Source: Sedimentibacter saalensis (GTDB taxonomy: Bacteria > Bacillota > Clostridia > Tissierellales > Sedimentibacteraceae). From it: 64,000 bases of DNA. Within the stretch, counting starts at the first letter, position 1; every line of letters starts with the position of its first letter. Positions 44,642 through 52,235 of this stretch are shown here, piece by piece. A program made the position numbers and the translations under genes. Below the pieces are notes generated by a model. That model ran no database searches. It had not been told where the DNA came from and saw nothing but the letters and a program-made list of their open reading frames with translations. The stretch is taken from positions 496,001-560,000 of the forward strand of contig NZ_VLKH01000001.1 in the NCBI RefSeq assembly GCF_007830175.1. The letters are read 5' to 3'.

Positions 44642-45730
44642 TCAGTTTATTATTTTTTTAGCTATAAAATCAGACAGCGATGTAAAAAGCATTGCCTGGT
44701 ACAATACATTGAATTCAACAATGTCTCCCAGTTTGTAACTTTTCTGGCTGTCGTGAATGTCAAGAATTGTGTGATCGCTGCTTGCTCCAAGCACTTTTAT
44801 TCCCTTGTCCCTTGGTACAAGCTTTGATGAATCTCCTACATCCTGATTTCCAAGTGCAACAATTGCTCTTTTTCTAATTCCCCTGTCTTCGTAATGGGCA
44901 TGTTCTCCAAATGCATTGACCATGAGTTCACCAATGGGGTGTGTTGGTTTTTCATTTATTTCAATTATTTGAGCCTTTAAAACAAATGTATCTGCATCAA
45001 GGCCTTCAATATATGTATCCCAATAAAGCGGTAGATCCTGAGTGTTTGCTATTCCTTCGCCTATTCTTAAATGATTGATTTTTTCAGGAACTCCTCCTCT
45101 CATTAACAGAGGCAAAGTTGTTGTTCCTCCTCCTGAAACAATGTTCAATTTTCTATTAATTTTCTTCTCTATTTCAACTGCAGCTTCACTAAGTTCTGTA
45201 AGGTTTTTTGTTGTGGGAGCAACAGAACCGTAGCAGCTTAAGTTTGCACCTATTCCTTCAAGCTCCATGTTGTGAAGCTCATATTCCGTAAACTGGGCAA
45301 GGTCAAGAAGCTCCTCTCTTGTAAACACACCTTCTCGAAGGTCCCCAAGGTCATACATGAGTATTGCCTTATATTTTTTGTTTTGGATTTTTGCTTCTTT
45401 ATCAAGCATAACCAGTGTTTCTTTTTCTGAAACAAGGCACATGTCGCTGTATCTGACAACCTCTTGGATTTCGCAAGCCATTGGTATTCTCACAAGCAAC
45501 ATGGGAGTTTTCATCCCCTTGTCCTTCAATGCCTTTAATTGCTCTATTCTGGAGCTGCCTATCTGGACACACCCTCCTTCAGCCATTTCAAATGCTCCTT
45601 CTATTATTCCTCCGAAGCCTTTTATTATGCCTGCAACGCTTATTCCGCTTTTTGCACAAACTTGAGTAACTATTTTAGTATTGGCGCGAAGCCTTTTCAA
45701 ATCAACTTCCAGCACAGGATATTTTTCCAT
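44642..45730 (-). CDS. Ornithine/alanine racemase family PLP enzyme (Orr-like)
   Basis: A 362-residue fold-III PLP enzyme distinct from the Alr at 12.7 kb. It starts YPVLEVDLKRLRANTKIV; the PLP lysine is expected in GISVAGIIKGFGG (about residue 38), and IVSGGGTTTLPLLM and HLRIGEGIANT are typical of the ornithine-racemase-like group. In amino-acid-fermenting clostridia Orr makes D-ornithine for the oxidative ornithine pathway. No oraSE genes are visible here, so substrate is inferred only from family resemblance. Confidence 0.82.
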   Translation of the reverse strand: MEKYPVLEVDLKRLRANTKIVTQVCAKSGISVAGIIKGFGGIIEGAFEMAEGGCVQIGSSRIEQLKALKDKGMKTPMLLVRIPMACEIQEVVRYSDMCLVSEKETLVMLDKEAKIQNKKYKAILMYDLGDLREGVFTREELLDLAQFTEYELHNMELEGIGANLSCYGSVAPTTKNLTELSEAAVEIEKKINRKLNIVSGGGTTTLPLLMRGGVPEKINHLRIGEGIANTQDLPLYWDTYIEGLDADTFVLKAQIIEINEKPTHPIGELMVNAFGEHAHYEDRGIRKRAIVALGNQDVGDSSKLVPRDKGIKVLGASSDHTILDIHDSQKSYKLGDIVEFNVLYQAMLFTSLSDFIAKKIIN

Positions 45731-45960
45731 ACTTCCCCCTACTAATTCTTTGTGTTTTAATTTACCCGTAAAGAACTCCTAATGGCAAATTTGATTTTGA
45801 AGAAAACAAATCCACCAGGCAAAGTAATTACATTAATATGATACCACATAAATAGGTTTCTTTATAGATTTTTTTTGTATAACATGAAGAATTTGAAAAC
45901 ATATGTGCAAAAATAACTTAATTTTGAAGTCCAGATTTTATGTCCTCGGTACAAATTAAA

Positions 45961-47283
45961 TTATTGCTCTAATAATACGCTCTCATTTCCAACATATAAA
46001 TTTATTAAATCGTCATCATTAACTAACTCCCTTATTCTTTCATACACCGGCAAAGCTTTCACTCTCATTTCTTTTTTTGTTTCGTCCGGCAGTTCAAGTA
46101 TTGTCATGCCCTTGTCAACAAGTGATTGTTTTCTTTGCTGAAGACTTTCATCTGCTCCTTCACGTACGTATGCCGTTGCATTAGCAGCAGCTTCTTCTAT
46201 TATTGCTTTTTCAGCTGCACTCAGGCTGTTGTAGTATTTATTGCTCGTTATTAAATTTACTAAATGCGGCAGGTGTCTGGTTCTTACAAGATATTTTTGC
46301 TGTTCATACAACTTCAAAGCAATTATATTTTCATATGGATTGTCTGCAGAATCTATAAATCCAAGCTGTATTGACGAATATATTTCACCCACAGGCAGAG
46401 GAACTAATTTAGCCCCAAGAAGCCTCCAAAATTCTTCATGGTTTTTATTTTGAATGGTTCGTATACTTATTCCATTGAAATCATCTATATTTTGTATTTC
46501 CTTGTTTGTTGTAAGCTGTCTGAACAATGGATCAGAAAATCCCAAAAGTTTGTAGCCGCCGTCTTTGTAAACATCACTGATTTTTTCATAAAATTCAGCA
46601 TTGTTAATTGCTTTTCTTAATTCATTTTCATCTGCATGAACCATGGGCATGTCAAAAACAGACAATTGTGGCATGAAATCTACCTGTGGCGGTGTAGTTT
46701 GAACTATTAAATCAATATTGTCTTCATACAGAATGTTTTGAAGCATTTCCCTGTCTGTTCCCAGTTTCGCATCAGTATTTATATCTATTTTTATTTTTCC
46801 GCTGCTTAAATTATTTACTTCTTCGGCAAATCTCTCAGCATAAATGTAAGATGGTGAACCCACTGGGGTTACCATACCCAGTGTCATGGTAAGTTCCCTT
46901 ATTTCATCCTCAGGCAATTCTGATCCGGTTGGGAAAACTTGAATGTCTTTATATAGTGGATGATGATCAGCCCTTAGTCTTTGATCTTCCAATGCCAATG
47001 GAATTAAGCTGATATTTAATTTGTTCACACAACCCGGATAAAATTGTACCCTATTGATTTGAGTTGGAAAATATCCCAATGCATCAATGCTTATGCTGTA
47101 TTCATTGTTTCCATTAGGTGAAATTACCCTTATTTTTGCATTGTCTACTGGTGAACCCTCGCATGTGAATATCTTCAAATGTAAAATTCCCTTTTGATTT
47201 TTGTTTTTATTAAACATATCAAGACTTAATATAAAAGCACTATCCTTTGAATACATGTAATCGCAGTAATACAATAATAACAC
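45961..47283 (-). CDS. TRAP-type DctP substrate-binding domain fused to a spore/cortex-protein-like N-terminal beta-domain
   Basis: A protein of up to 440 residues. Residues about 120-435 are a DctP-type TRAP binding domain (LGMVTPVGSPSYIYAERFAEE is its start; GISIRTIQNKNHEEFW contains the conserved ligand arginine; GFIDSADNPYENI). Residues about 33-105 resemble the small beta-domain at the front of clostridial peptidoglycan-binding proteins (GYFPTQINRVQFYPG then NISLIPLA). There is no convincing signal peptide or lipobox and no DctQ/DctM gene in the window. The start is GTG at 47283 or, with better spacing to AAAGGAA, TTG at 47274. The domain fusion is unusual. Confidence 0.75.
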   Translation of the reverse strand: MLLLYYCDYMYSKDSAFILSLDMFNKNKNQKGILHLKIFTCEGSPVDNAKIRVISPNGNNEYSISIDALGYFPTQINRVQFYPGCVNKLNISLIPLALEDQRLRADHHPLYKDIQVFPTGSELPEDEIRELTMTLGMVTPVGSPSYIYAERFAEEVNNLSSGKIKIDINTDAKLGTDREMLQNILYEDNIDLIVQTTPPQVDFMPQLSVFDMPMVHADENELRKAINNAEFYEKISDVYKDGGYKLLGFSDPLFRQLTTNKEIQNIDDFNGISIRTIQNKNHEEFWRLLGAKLVPLPVGEIYSSIQLGFIDSADNPYENIIALKLYEQQKYLVRTRHLPHLVNLITSNKYYNSLSAAEKAIIEEAAANATAYVREGADESLQQRKQSLVDKGMTILELPDETKKEMRVKALPVYERIRELVNDDDLINLYVGNESVLLEQ

Positions 47284-47400
47284 TTCCTTTTGTTATATTT
47301 AACTCATATTTCATAATATTCGCATGGATGTAAATTGATATAAAAAGTATCATTTAATTATTTTGTATTAACTTTATATACAACATGTGAGCTGTTAGAT

Positions 47401-47438
47401 AAAAAAAATGGCTAACTGTTTATTCAGCAAGCCATTTG
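47401..47438 (-). terminator. Terminator of tadA
   Basis: AAATGGCT pairs with AGCCATTT, followed by an uninterrupted T run (T8 on the minus strand), just after the tadA stop. Confidence 0.88.
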
Positions 47439-47442
47439 TAAA

Positions 47443-47901
47443 CTATTTACTTTTTTGTTTCCTGAGTTCTGAAAAAAAATCCTTTATTATTGCTGTACAC
47501 TCTTCCTCCAGTATTCCAAGACGAACATCTATCTGATGATTGAGTTTTTCCATCTGAACAATATTCAATACAGAGCCGCAGGCTCCGGTCTTTAAGTCTC
47601 TTGTTCCCACAACAAGTTTCTCAATACGGGCATTTACCAGTGCACCGGCGCACATGGCGCAAGGTTCCAGCGTAACATACATTGTGCAGCCCGGCAGACG
47701 CCACCCTCCAAGATTTTTGCATGCATCCTTTATGGCTGAAATTTCAGCATGTAGAGTTGCATCTTTCAGAGTTTCTTTCTGATTGTATCCTCTGCCTACA
47801 ATTTCCCCATTTCTCACTATTACTGCCCCTATTGGAACTTCGTTTATTTCATATGCTTTATACGCCTCATTCAAGGCTTCTTTCATAAATAATTCGTCCA
47901 T
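47443..47901 (-). CDS. tadA: tRNA-specific adenosine deaminase
   Basis: A 152-residue zinc deaminase that converts A34 to inosine in tRNA-Arg(ACG). The zinc ligands and catalytic Glu are present: HAE (H51, E53) and PCAMC (C81, C84). Full length and single-gene. In many Firmicutes tadA precedes the SRP RNA and dnaX; no such genes follow here. Confidence 0.95.
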   Translation of the reverse strand: MDELFMKEALNEAYKAYEINEVPIGAVIVRNGEIVGRGYNQKETLKDATLHAEISAIKDACKNLGGWRLPGCTMYVTLEPCAMCAGALVNARIEKLVVGTRDLKTGACGSVLNIVQMEKLNHQIDVRLGILEEECTAIIKDFFSELRKQKSK

Positions 47902-48091
47902 TGTTATTCCTTATTTTTAATATATCCAATTATAGTTTAATTCTTCGCCATTAGTCAATACATAAGTAATTATTACCTATTTACTTTTACATTCAAAAAA
48001 ACTATAATATTTAAGAACTAAGTATGATTTGATGGAACAAAACGGCTTGAATTTGAGTCTAATATAAAGACATGCAATAAAGGAGGACAAT

Positions 48092-49159
48092 TTGAAAAAT
48101 ATTATAAAGAAAATATCAGTCCTGGGACTGTGCATAGGCATTACAATAAACATGAATGGCATAACATACGCAAGCGTACTTGATGCAATAACTAATGAAC
48201 CTGACTTCACAGAAGTACAAGTTCAGGAAAATAAAAATACAGAAGAAGTCAATAATACAACAACAGAAAATAAGGATGCTGCGGTGAGCACTTTAAATTC
48301 AACTGCAAAAAGCTCTTCCTTTTCAGATATTTCAAACCACTGGGCAAAAAACTGGATTGAAGAGGCTGTTAAGCTTGGCTTTGTTTCAGGTTATGAAGAC
48401 GGAACATTCAAGCCGGATCGTACTGTTACAAGAGCAGAATTTTCAAAGCTTTTAAACAGCGCGTTGCACACAGAAAACAAAGTAGACTTAACATTCACAG
48501 ATGTAAAAAAAGCTGACTGGTTTTATGCTGAAGTACAAAAATCAGTTGCTTCAGGATTTTTCTCGGGTTATGAAAACAACACCTTCAAACCAAACAATCC
48601 AATCAAGCGTGAAGAAGTTGCAAAAGTTGTAAGCTGCACCATAACCACAGGAGACATTGACGGAGAAGGAGCAACCCTTCTGAAAGATTACAGCACCATA
48701 CAGGAATGGGCCAAGCCAAGCGTTAATACTGTTTACAACAAGGGCTACATACTCGGATACCCAACAGGTGTGTACATGCCTGCTAAAGCCCTCACAAGGG
48801 CAGAAGCTGTAAAAATAATCTGCGACATAGTAGAAAATGAAAATATAGAGCGCGGATTCAACATCACAAATTACAACGAGTCATATTACAGTGCTGTTGT
48901 TGTAGGAAATCTGAACATCCTCGATTCCGTAGGAACAGGAAATGTGTATATAAAAAATGTTGTTGTGCTTGGGGACATTGTAATATCAGCTTCAAAGGTA
49001 AACACAGTAAATCTTTCAGATGTAAAAGCAAGAAACATAATTGTTAAAGATCAAAACAACCCGGTTAAAATAGTGTTAAACGATAATGTTACAATTGCAA
49101 AAACACAGCTGCCGTCAGTTGCACTCATACAAAGACTTGGAACAAACATAAACATATAA
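48092..49159 (+). CDS. SLH-domain surface protein with beta-solenoid-like tail
   Basis: A 355-residue secreted protein. A signal peptide (1-27) is followed by a Thr/Asn/Glu linker and three SLH repeats at about 75-118 (FSDISNHWAKNWIEEAVKLG), 135-180 (FTDVKKADWFYAEVQKSVA) and 200-245 (YSTIQEWAKPSVNTVYNKG), all with the TRAE/REE-type anchor residues. The remaining roughly 95 residues (SAVVVGNLNILDSVGTGNVY, VVLGDIVISASKVNTVNLSD) look like short repeating beta strands of a solenoid. Starts at TTG with AAAGGAGG 5 bases upstream. Role in the S-layer is inferred. Confidence 0.85.
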   Translation: MKNIIKKISVLGLCIGITINMNGITYASVLDAITNEPDFTEVQVQENKNTEEVNNTTTENKDAAVSTLNSTAKSSSFSDISNHWAKNWIEEAVKLGFVSGYEDGTFKPDRTVTRAEFSKLLNSALHTENKVDLTFTDVKKADWFYAEVQKSVASGFFSGYENNTFKPNNPIKREEVAKVVSCTITTGDIDGEGATLLKDYSTIQEWAKPSVNTVYNKGYILGYPTGVYMPAKALTRAEAVKIICDIVENENIERGFNITNYNESYYSAVVVGNLNILDSVGTGNVYIKNVVVLGDIVISASKVNTVNLSDVKARNIIVKDQNNPVKIVLNDNVTIAKTQLPSVALIQRLGTNINI

Positions 49160-49231
49160 GAAATTTGATGTTGGACAATACAACTTTGTAAGAGGTTCAA
49201 CTAATATCATATAATGTTATTAAACAAGAAC

Positions 49232-49262
49232 AAATGCCGGACTTCTTAAGTCTGGCATTTCT
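49232..49262 (+). terminator. Terminator of the second SLH gene
   Basis: AAATGCCGGACTT and AAGTCTGGCATTT form a 13-bp stem with one G-U pair and a three-base loop, followed by CTTTG. Confidence 0.8.
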
Positions 49263-49310
49263 TTGTATACAGAAAACTACTTCAGTGGCTGTTTGAGAAA
49301 CCCTCAAACA

Positions 49311-50081
49311 TTAATCTTCTTTCCTTTTATAAGCCTTCATTGCGAAAATATATGCAACAACAAGAATACCAAGACACCATGCCAAAGCAATCCATATATC
49401 ATTGCCTACAGTCTGACCCTCAAGCAGTGCACGGATGGCATCCACTATGGAAGTAACCGGCTGGTTTTCAGCAAAGGCACGAACCATTGGCGGCATGGAA
49501 TCAGTAGGAACAAAAGCCGAACTGGTAAATGGAAGGAAGATAAGAGGGTAGGAAAAGGCTCCTACACCATCCACCGATTTTGCAGACAGTCCGGCAATGG
49601 CTGCAATCCATGTCAAAGCCAGCGTAAACAACGCAATTATCCCGGCTACAGCAAGCCATGATAGTACTCCAGCCGATGAACGGAAGCCCATAATGAATGC
49701 TGCAAGAACAATTACGACAACGGAAATTGCATTGGATACCATTGAGGTCAGCACATGACCCCACAGTGCTGCTGAACGAGCAATCGGCATGGAATGGAAT
49801 CGTTCAAAGATCCCGCTTTTTATATCCATAAAAAGACGGTAAGCCGTATAGGATATACCACTTGCTACTGAAATAAGCATGATACCTGGCAGCAGATAAT
49901 TCACATAGTTATCCGTGCCGGTTTGAATAGCTCCACCTAACACATATACAAACAGCAGCATCATGGCAATCGGAGTGATACAAACCGTGATAATTGTATC
50001 CATGCTGCGGGAAACATGGCTCATAGAACGCCAAGCCATAACGCTAATATCGCTGAAAAAATGTTTCTTTAAGGTTTCCAT
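49311..50081 (-). CDS. ABC-2 type multidrug exporter permease (DrrB-like)
   Basis: A 256-residue membrane protein with six hydrophobic segments, an N-terminal cytoplasmic stretch (SDISVMAWRSMSHVSRSMD) and the ABC-2 signature region FERFHSMPIARSAALWGHV. It pairs with the ATPase encoded directly upstream (adjacent with no gap) as a DrrAB-type drug or lipid exporter. It ends the PadR-DUF1048-DUF1048-drrA-drrB cassette. Confidence 0.88.
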   Translation of the reverse strand: METLKKHFFSDISVMAWRSMSHVSRSMDTIITVCITPIAMMLLFVYVLGGAIQTGTDNYVNYLLPGIMLISVASGISYTAYRLFMDIKSGIFERFHSMPIARSAALWGHVLTSMVSNAISVVVIVLAAFIMGFRSSAGVLSWLAVAGIIALFTLALTWIAAIAGLSAKSVDGVGAFSYPLIFLPFTSSAFVPTDSMPPMVRAFAENQPVTSIVDAIRALLEGQTVGNDIWIALAWCLGILVVAYIFAMKAYKRKED

Positions 50082-50846
50082 TTACATTTCCTCCCTCTTG
50101 TCTATTATTGTGAGGAATATTTCCTCCAATGTGGGCTGTTTTTCCACATACTCCTCTTTAGCAGGCGGGAACAGCTTTTTTAGTTCATCAAGAGTGCCGT
50201 TTGCGATAATCTTTCCTTCATGCAGAATGGCGATTCGATCAGCAAGCTGCTCGGCTTCCTCCAAATATTGCGTTGTCAGGAACACTGTTGTGCCGCTATC
50301 AACTAGCTCTTTTACAGTATTCCAAACCTCTATACGTCCCTCTGGATCAAGTCCGGTTGTCGGTTCGTCAAGGAAGATAAGCTGTGGATTTCCTATAAGG
50401 CTCATGGCAATGTCCAGTCTGCGGCGCATACCGCCCGAATATGTGGAAACCCTTCTGTCAGCAGCATGATACAGTCCTAGACGGTTAAGCAGATCAACAG
50501 CAACCTGACGAGGATTGGAAACGTGGCGAAGCTTAGCTATCATCATGAGATTTTCCCTCCCAGTCAATATCTCGTCTACAGCGGCGAATTGCCCTGTTAA
50601 GCTGATTGACTGGCGAACATAGTCAGGCTTTGCCGATACATCGAAGCCGTTTATTGTGGCAGTTCCGCTGTCCTGTTTAAGCAGCGTTGTGAGAATTTTT
50701 ATAATCGTTGTCTTTCCTGCTCCGTTAGAGCCTAGAAGAGCAAAAATACTTCCATTTTCCACCTCAAAGTCAACACCTTTCAAGACATGAAGACCTTTAT
50801 AGGATTTTTGCAGCCCTTTTACCTGAATTGCTTTTTCCAATTTCAA
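50082..50846 (-). CDS. ABC multidrug exporter ATP-binding protein (DrrA-like)
   Basis: A 254-residue ABC ATPase: Walker A GSNGAGKTT (about residue 40), signature YSGGMRRRLDIAMSL, Walker B LIFLDEPTTGLDP. The C-terminus (EYVEKQPTLEEIFLTII) is typical of DrrA-like exporters. It is co-transcribed with DrrB and the DUF1048 genes. Confidence 0.92.
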   Translation of the reverse strand: MKLEKAIQVKGLQKSYKGLHVLKGVDFEVENGSIFALLGSNGAGKTTIIKILTTLLKQDSGTATINGFDVSAKPDYVRQSISLTGQFAAVDEILTGRENLMMIAKLRHVSNPRQVAVDLLNRLGLYHAADRRVSTYSGGMRRRLDIAMSLIGNPQLIFLDEPTTGLDPEGRIEVWNTVKELVDSGTTVFLTTQYLEEAEQLADRIAILHEGKIIANGTLDELKKLFPPAKEEYVEKQPTLEEIFLTIIDKREEM

Positions 50847-50855
50847 TTTCCCCCT

Positions 50856-51206
50856 TTAATTTGTTTTATCCTTCTCCTTTTTTATAGCCTTGTAAACTTC
50901 CTGATCAACTGATTCCTGATATATGTCAGCGTAAGTTTTTGAATCTTTAATCAGTTCGTCGCAAAATGACGCTACATCATTGCCCGTCACTTCCAGCACC
51001 CCTTTTCCCAAGGCCGCACCACCTTCAAATAGATCGACTATCCCTGACAGCAGACCAAATCCTTCTGAAAGCTCTACAGGTCCTACTTTGTAGAGATATT
51101 TTTGAATTTCATCATAAACAATCTGATAATCCTTCGGCAATGCTTTGACACGTGCCATGTGCGCACGCCACTCTTTTTTTCCTTCAATGATATCCTGTAT
51201 TCTCAT
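50856..51206 (-). CDS. DUF1048 family protein 2
   Basis: A 116-residue helical protein of the DUF1048 family, homologous to the next gene upstream: both share a start like GKKEWRAHMARVKALPKDYQ, then a VLE/LFE-containing helix, and GNDVASFCDELIKD. The family is found with PadR regulators and drug ABC exporters. It sits 9 bases before drrA. Function unknown. Confidence 0.85.
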   Translation of the reverse strand: MRIQDIIEGKKEWRAHMARVKALPKDYQIVYDEIQKYLYKVGPVELSEGFGLLSGIVDLFEGGAALGKGVLEVTGNDVASFCDELIKDSKTYADIYQESVDQEVYKAIKKEKDKTN

Positions 51207-51215
51207 TTTATCCCC

Positions 51216-51563
51216 CTATTTACCTAATTTTCTTGCAATATTATTGTTTAGCTGCTGACGCCACTTGTCACGAAAAGAATTTGCTCCTTCATCACCAACC
51301 AGTGCTGAACAGAATCCTTTAATATCGTCTCCCAATACTTCTTGTGCACTCTGACCTTCTGCTGACGTTTCTTCGAGCAGTTCAAGCACACCATTTATAA
51401 TTGGCATGAGGTTGCGACCGGTAAAATCTGTGTGCTCCCAAATATATAAATTAATTTTTTCCCATGCTGCTTGATAATCAGACGGCAGTTTTTTGGCTCT
51501 CAATTCAAAATTTTTATATTCTTTTGCCATGTCACTGCCCGTAATTTTTTCAAAAAAATTCAT
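51216..51563 (-). CDS. DUF1048 family protein 1
   Basis: A 115-residue paralog of the gene that follows. MNFFEKITGSDMAKEYKNFE starts it, and LGDDIKGFCSALVGDEGA is the conserved C-terminal segment. The ATG at 51563 shares its A with the TAA of the PadR gene (TAATG), which fixes the start; the frame before it is the end of the PadR gene in another frame. Confidence 0.85.
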   Translation of the reverse strand: MNFFEKITGSDMAKEYKNFELRAKKLPSDYQAAWEKINLYIWEHTDFTGRNLMPIINGVLELLEETSAEGQSAQEVLGDDIKGFCSALVGDEGANSFRDKWRQQLNNNIARKLGK

Positions 51564-51895
51564 TATTTCTTCTCCTTTAATTGATTTATTTTTGATGAAA
51601 CAAATTCCCACTTTTCCCAAAACCGGGAAAGTTCTTCACGCCCACCATCGTTAAGCCTATAAAACTTACGGGGCGGTCCCATATCCGATGGTTTTTTTTC
51701 TATGTCCACAAGTTTATTTTTCTCAAGTCGAACTAAAATAGTGTAAACCGTTCCTTCCACAACATCTGTAAAGCCTAGAGCATTCAGTCTTCGTGTGATT
51801 TCGTAGCCGTATGTTTCTCCGCGGCTAATAATTTCAAGGACACAGCCCTCAAGCACGCCTTTGAGCATTTCAGTTAGATTTTCCACATTAATCAC
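51563..51895 (-). CDS. PadR-family transcriptional regulator
   Basis: A 110-residue winged-helix repressor. LEGCVLEIISRGETYGYEITRRL is the DNA-binding helix region, EGTVYTILVRLEKNKLV the wing, and the C-terminal helix serves dimerisation. It leads the operon PadR-DUF1048-DUF1048-drrA-drrB and, by family rule, represses it until a drug-like ligand binds. An AGGAGTGAT ribosome site precedes the start. Upstream DNA to 51960 contains near-palindromic A/T-rich repeats (ATTACTGG, ATTACTTATT) that may be the operator. Confidence 0.9.
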   Translation of the reverse strand: MINVENLTEMLKGVLEGCVLEIISRGETYGYEITRRLNALGFTDVVEGTVYTILVRLEKNKLVDIEKKPSDMGPPRKFYRLNDGGREELSRFWEKWEFVSSKINQLKEKK

Positions 51896-52016
51896 TCCTT
51901 ACTATTCTGTATTACTGGTATTCAGTATTACTTATTACAGGTACATAGTAACACTTAATAGCATAGTTGTCAAGAGGTATTTTTTTAAAATACCATAAAA
52001 GTTTTCATGCAAAAAA

Positions 52017-52212
52017 AGAGCCTTTTCAGGCTCCTATACTATTGACAAACCGTAGGGACGGACCTCTGTCCGCCCGGGGCTATTAATTAAAGTTGTTATC
52101 TGCGGGAGAGCACAAGGCTCTCCCCTACGAACTTAGATTTCAAGTTCACGACAATTGCCAATATTAATTAATTTAATGACTTTGTCATCAATCTGAGAGC
52201 CTTTTCAGGCTC
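52017..52212. repeat. Terminator-nested MITE-like element, locus F (core type 2)
   Basis: AGAGCCTTTTCAGGCTC occurs at 52017-52033 (after A7) and at 52196-52212. The 162-bp insert starts CTATACTATTGACAAAC (End I) and ends, on the minus strand, TCAGATTGATGACAAAGT (End II). The core is GTAGGGACGGACC ... CTCCCCTAC. The hairpin terminates the ABC permease gene to the right; only the distal copy has the T7 tail. Together with the PadR promoter region (51896-52010) this accounts for the whole gap. Confidence 0.85.
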
Positions 52213-52235
52213 TTCGGGTATTTCTATTATAATCA

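Noticed and set aside
47902-48091. SRP RNA gene next to tadA
   Set aside because: This position holds the SRP RNA in many Firmicutes, but the conserved GGAA/AGCAG helix-8 core is not visible here and dnaX is absent.
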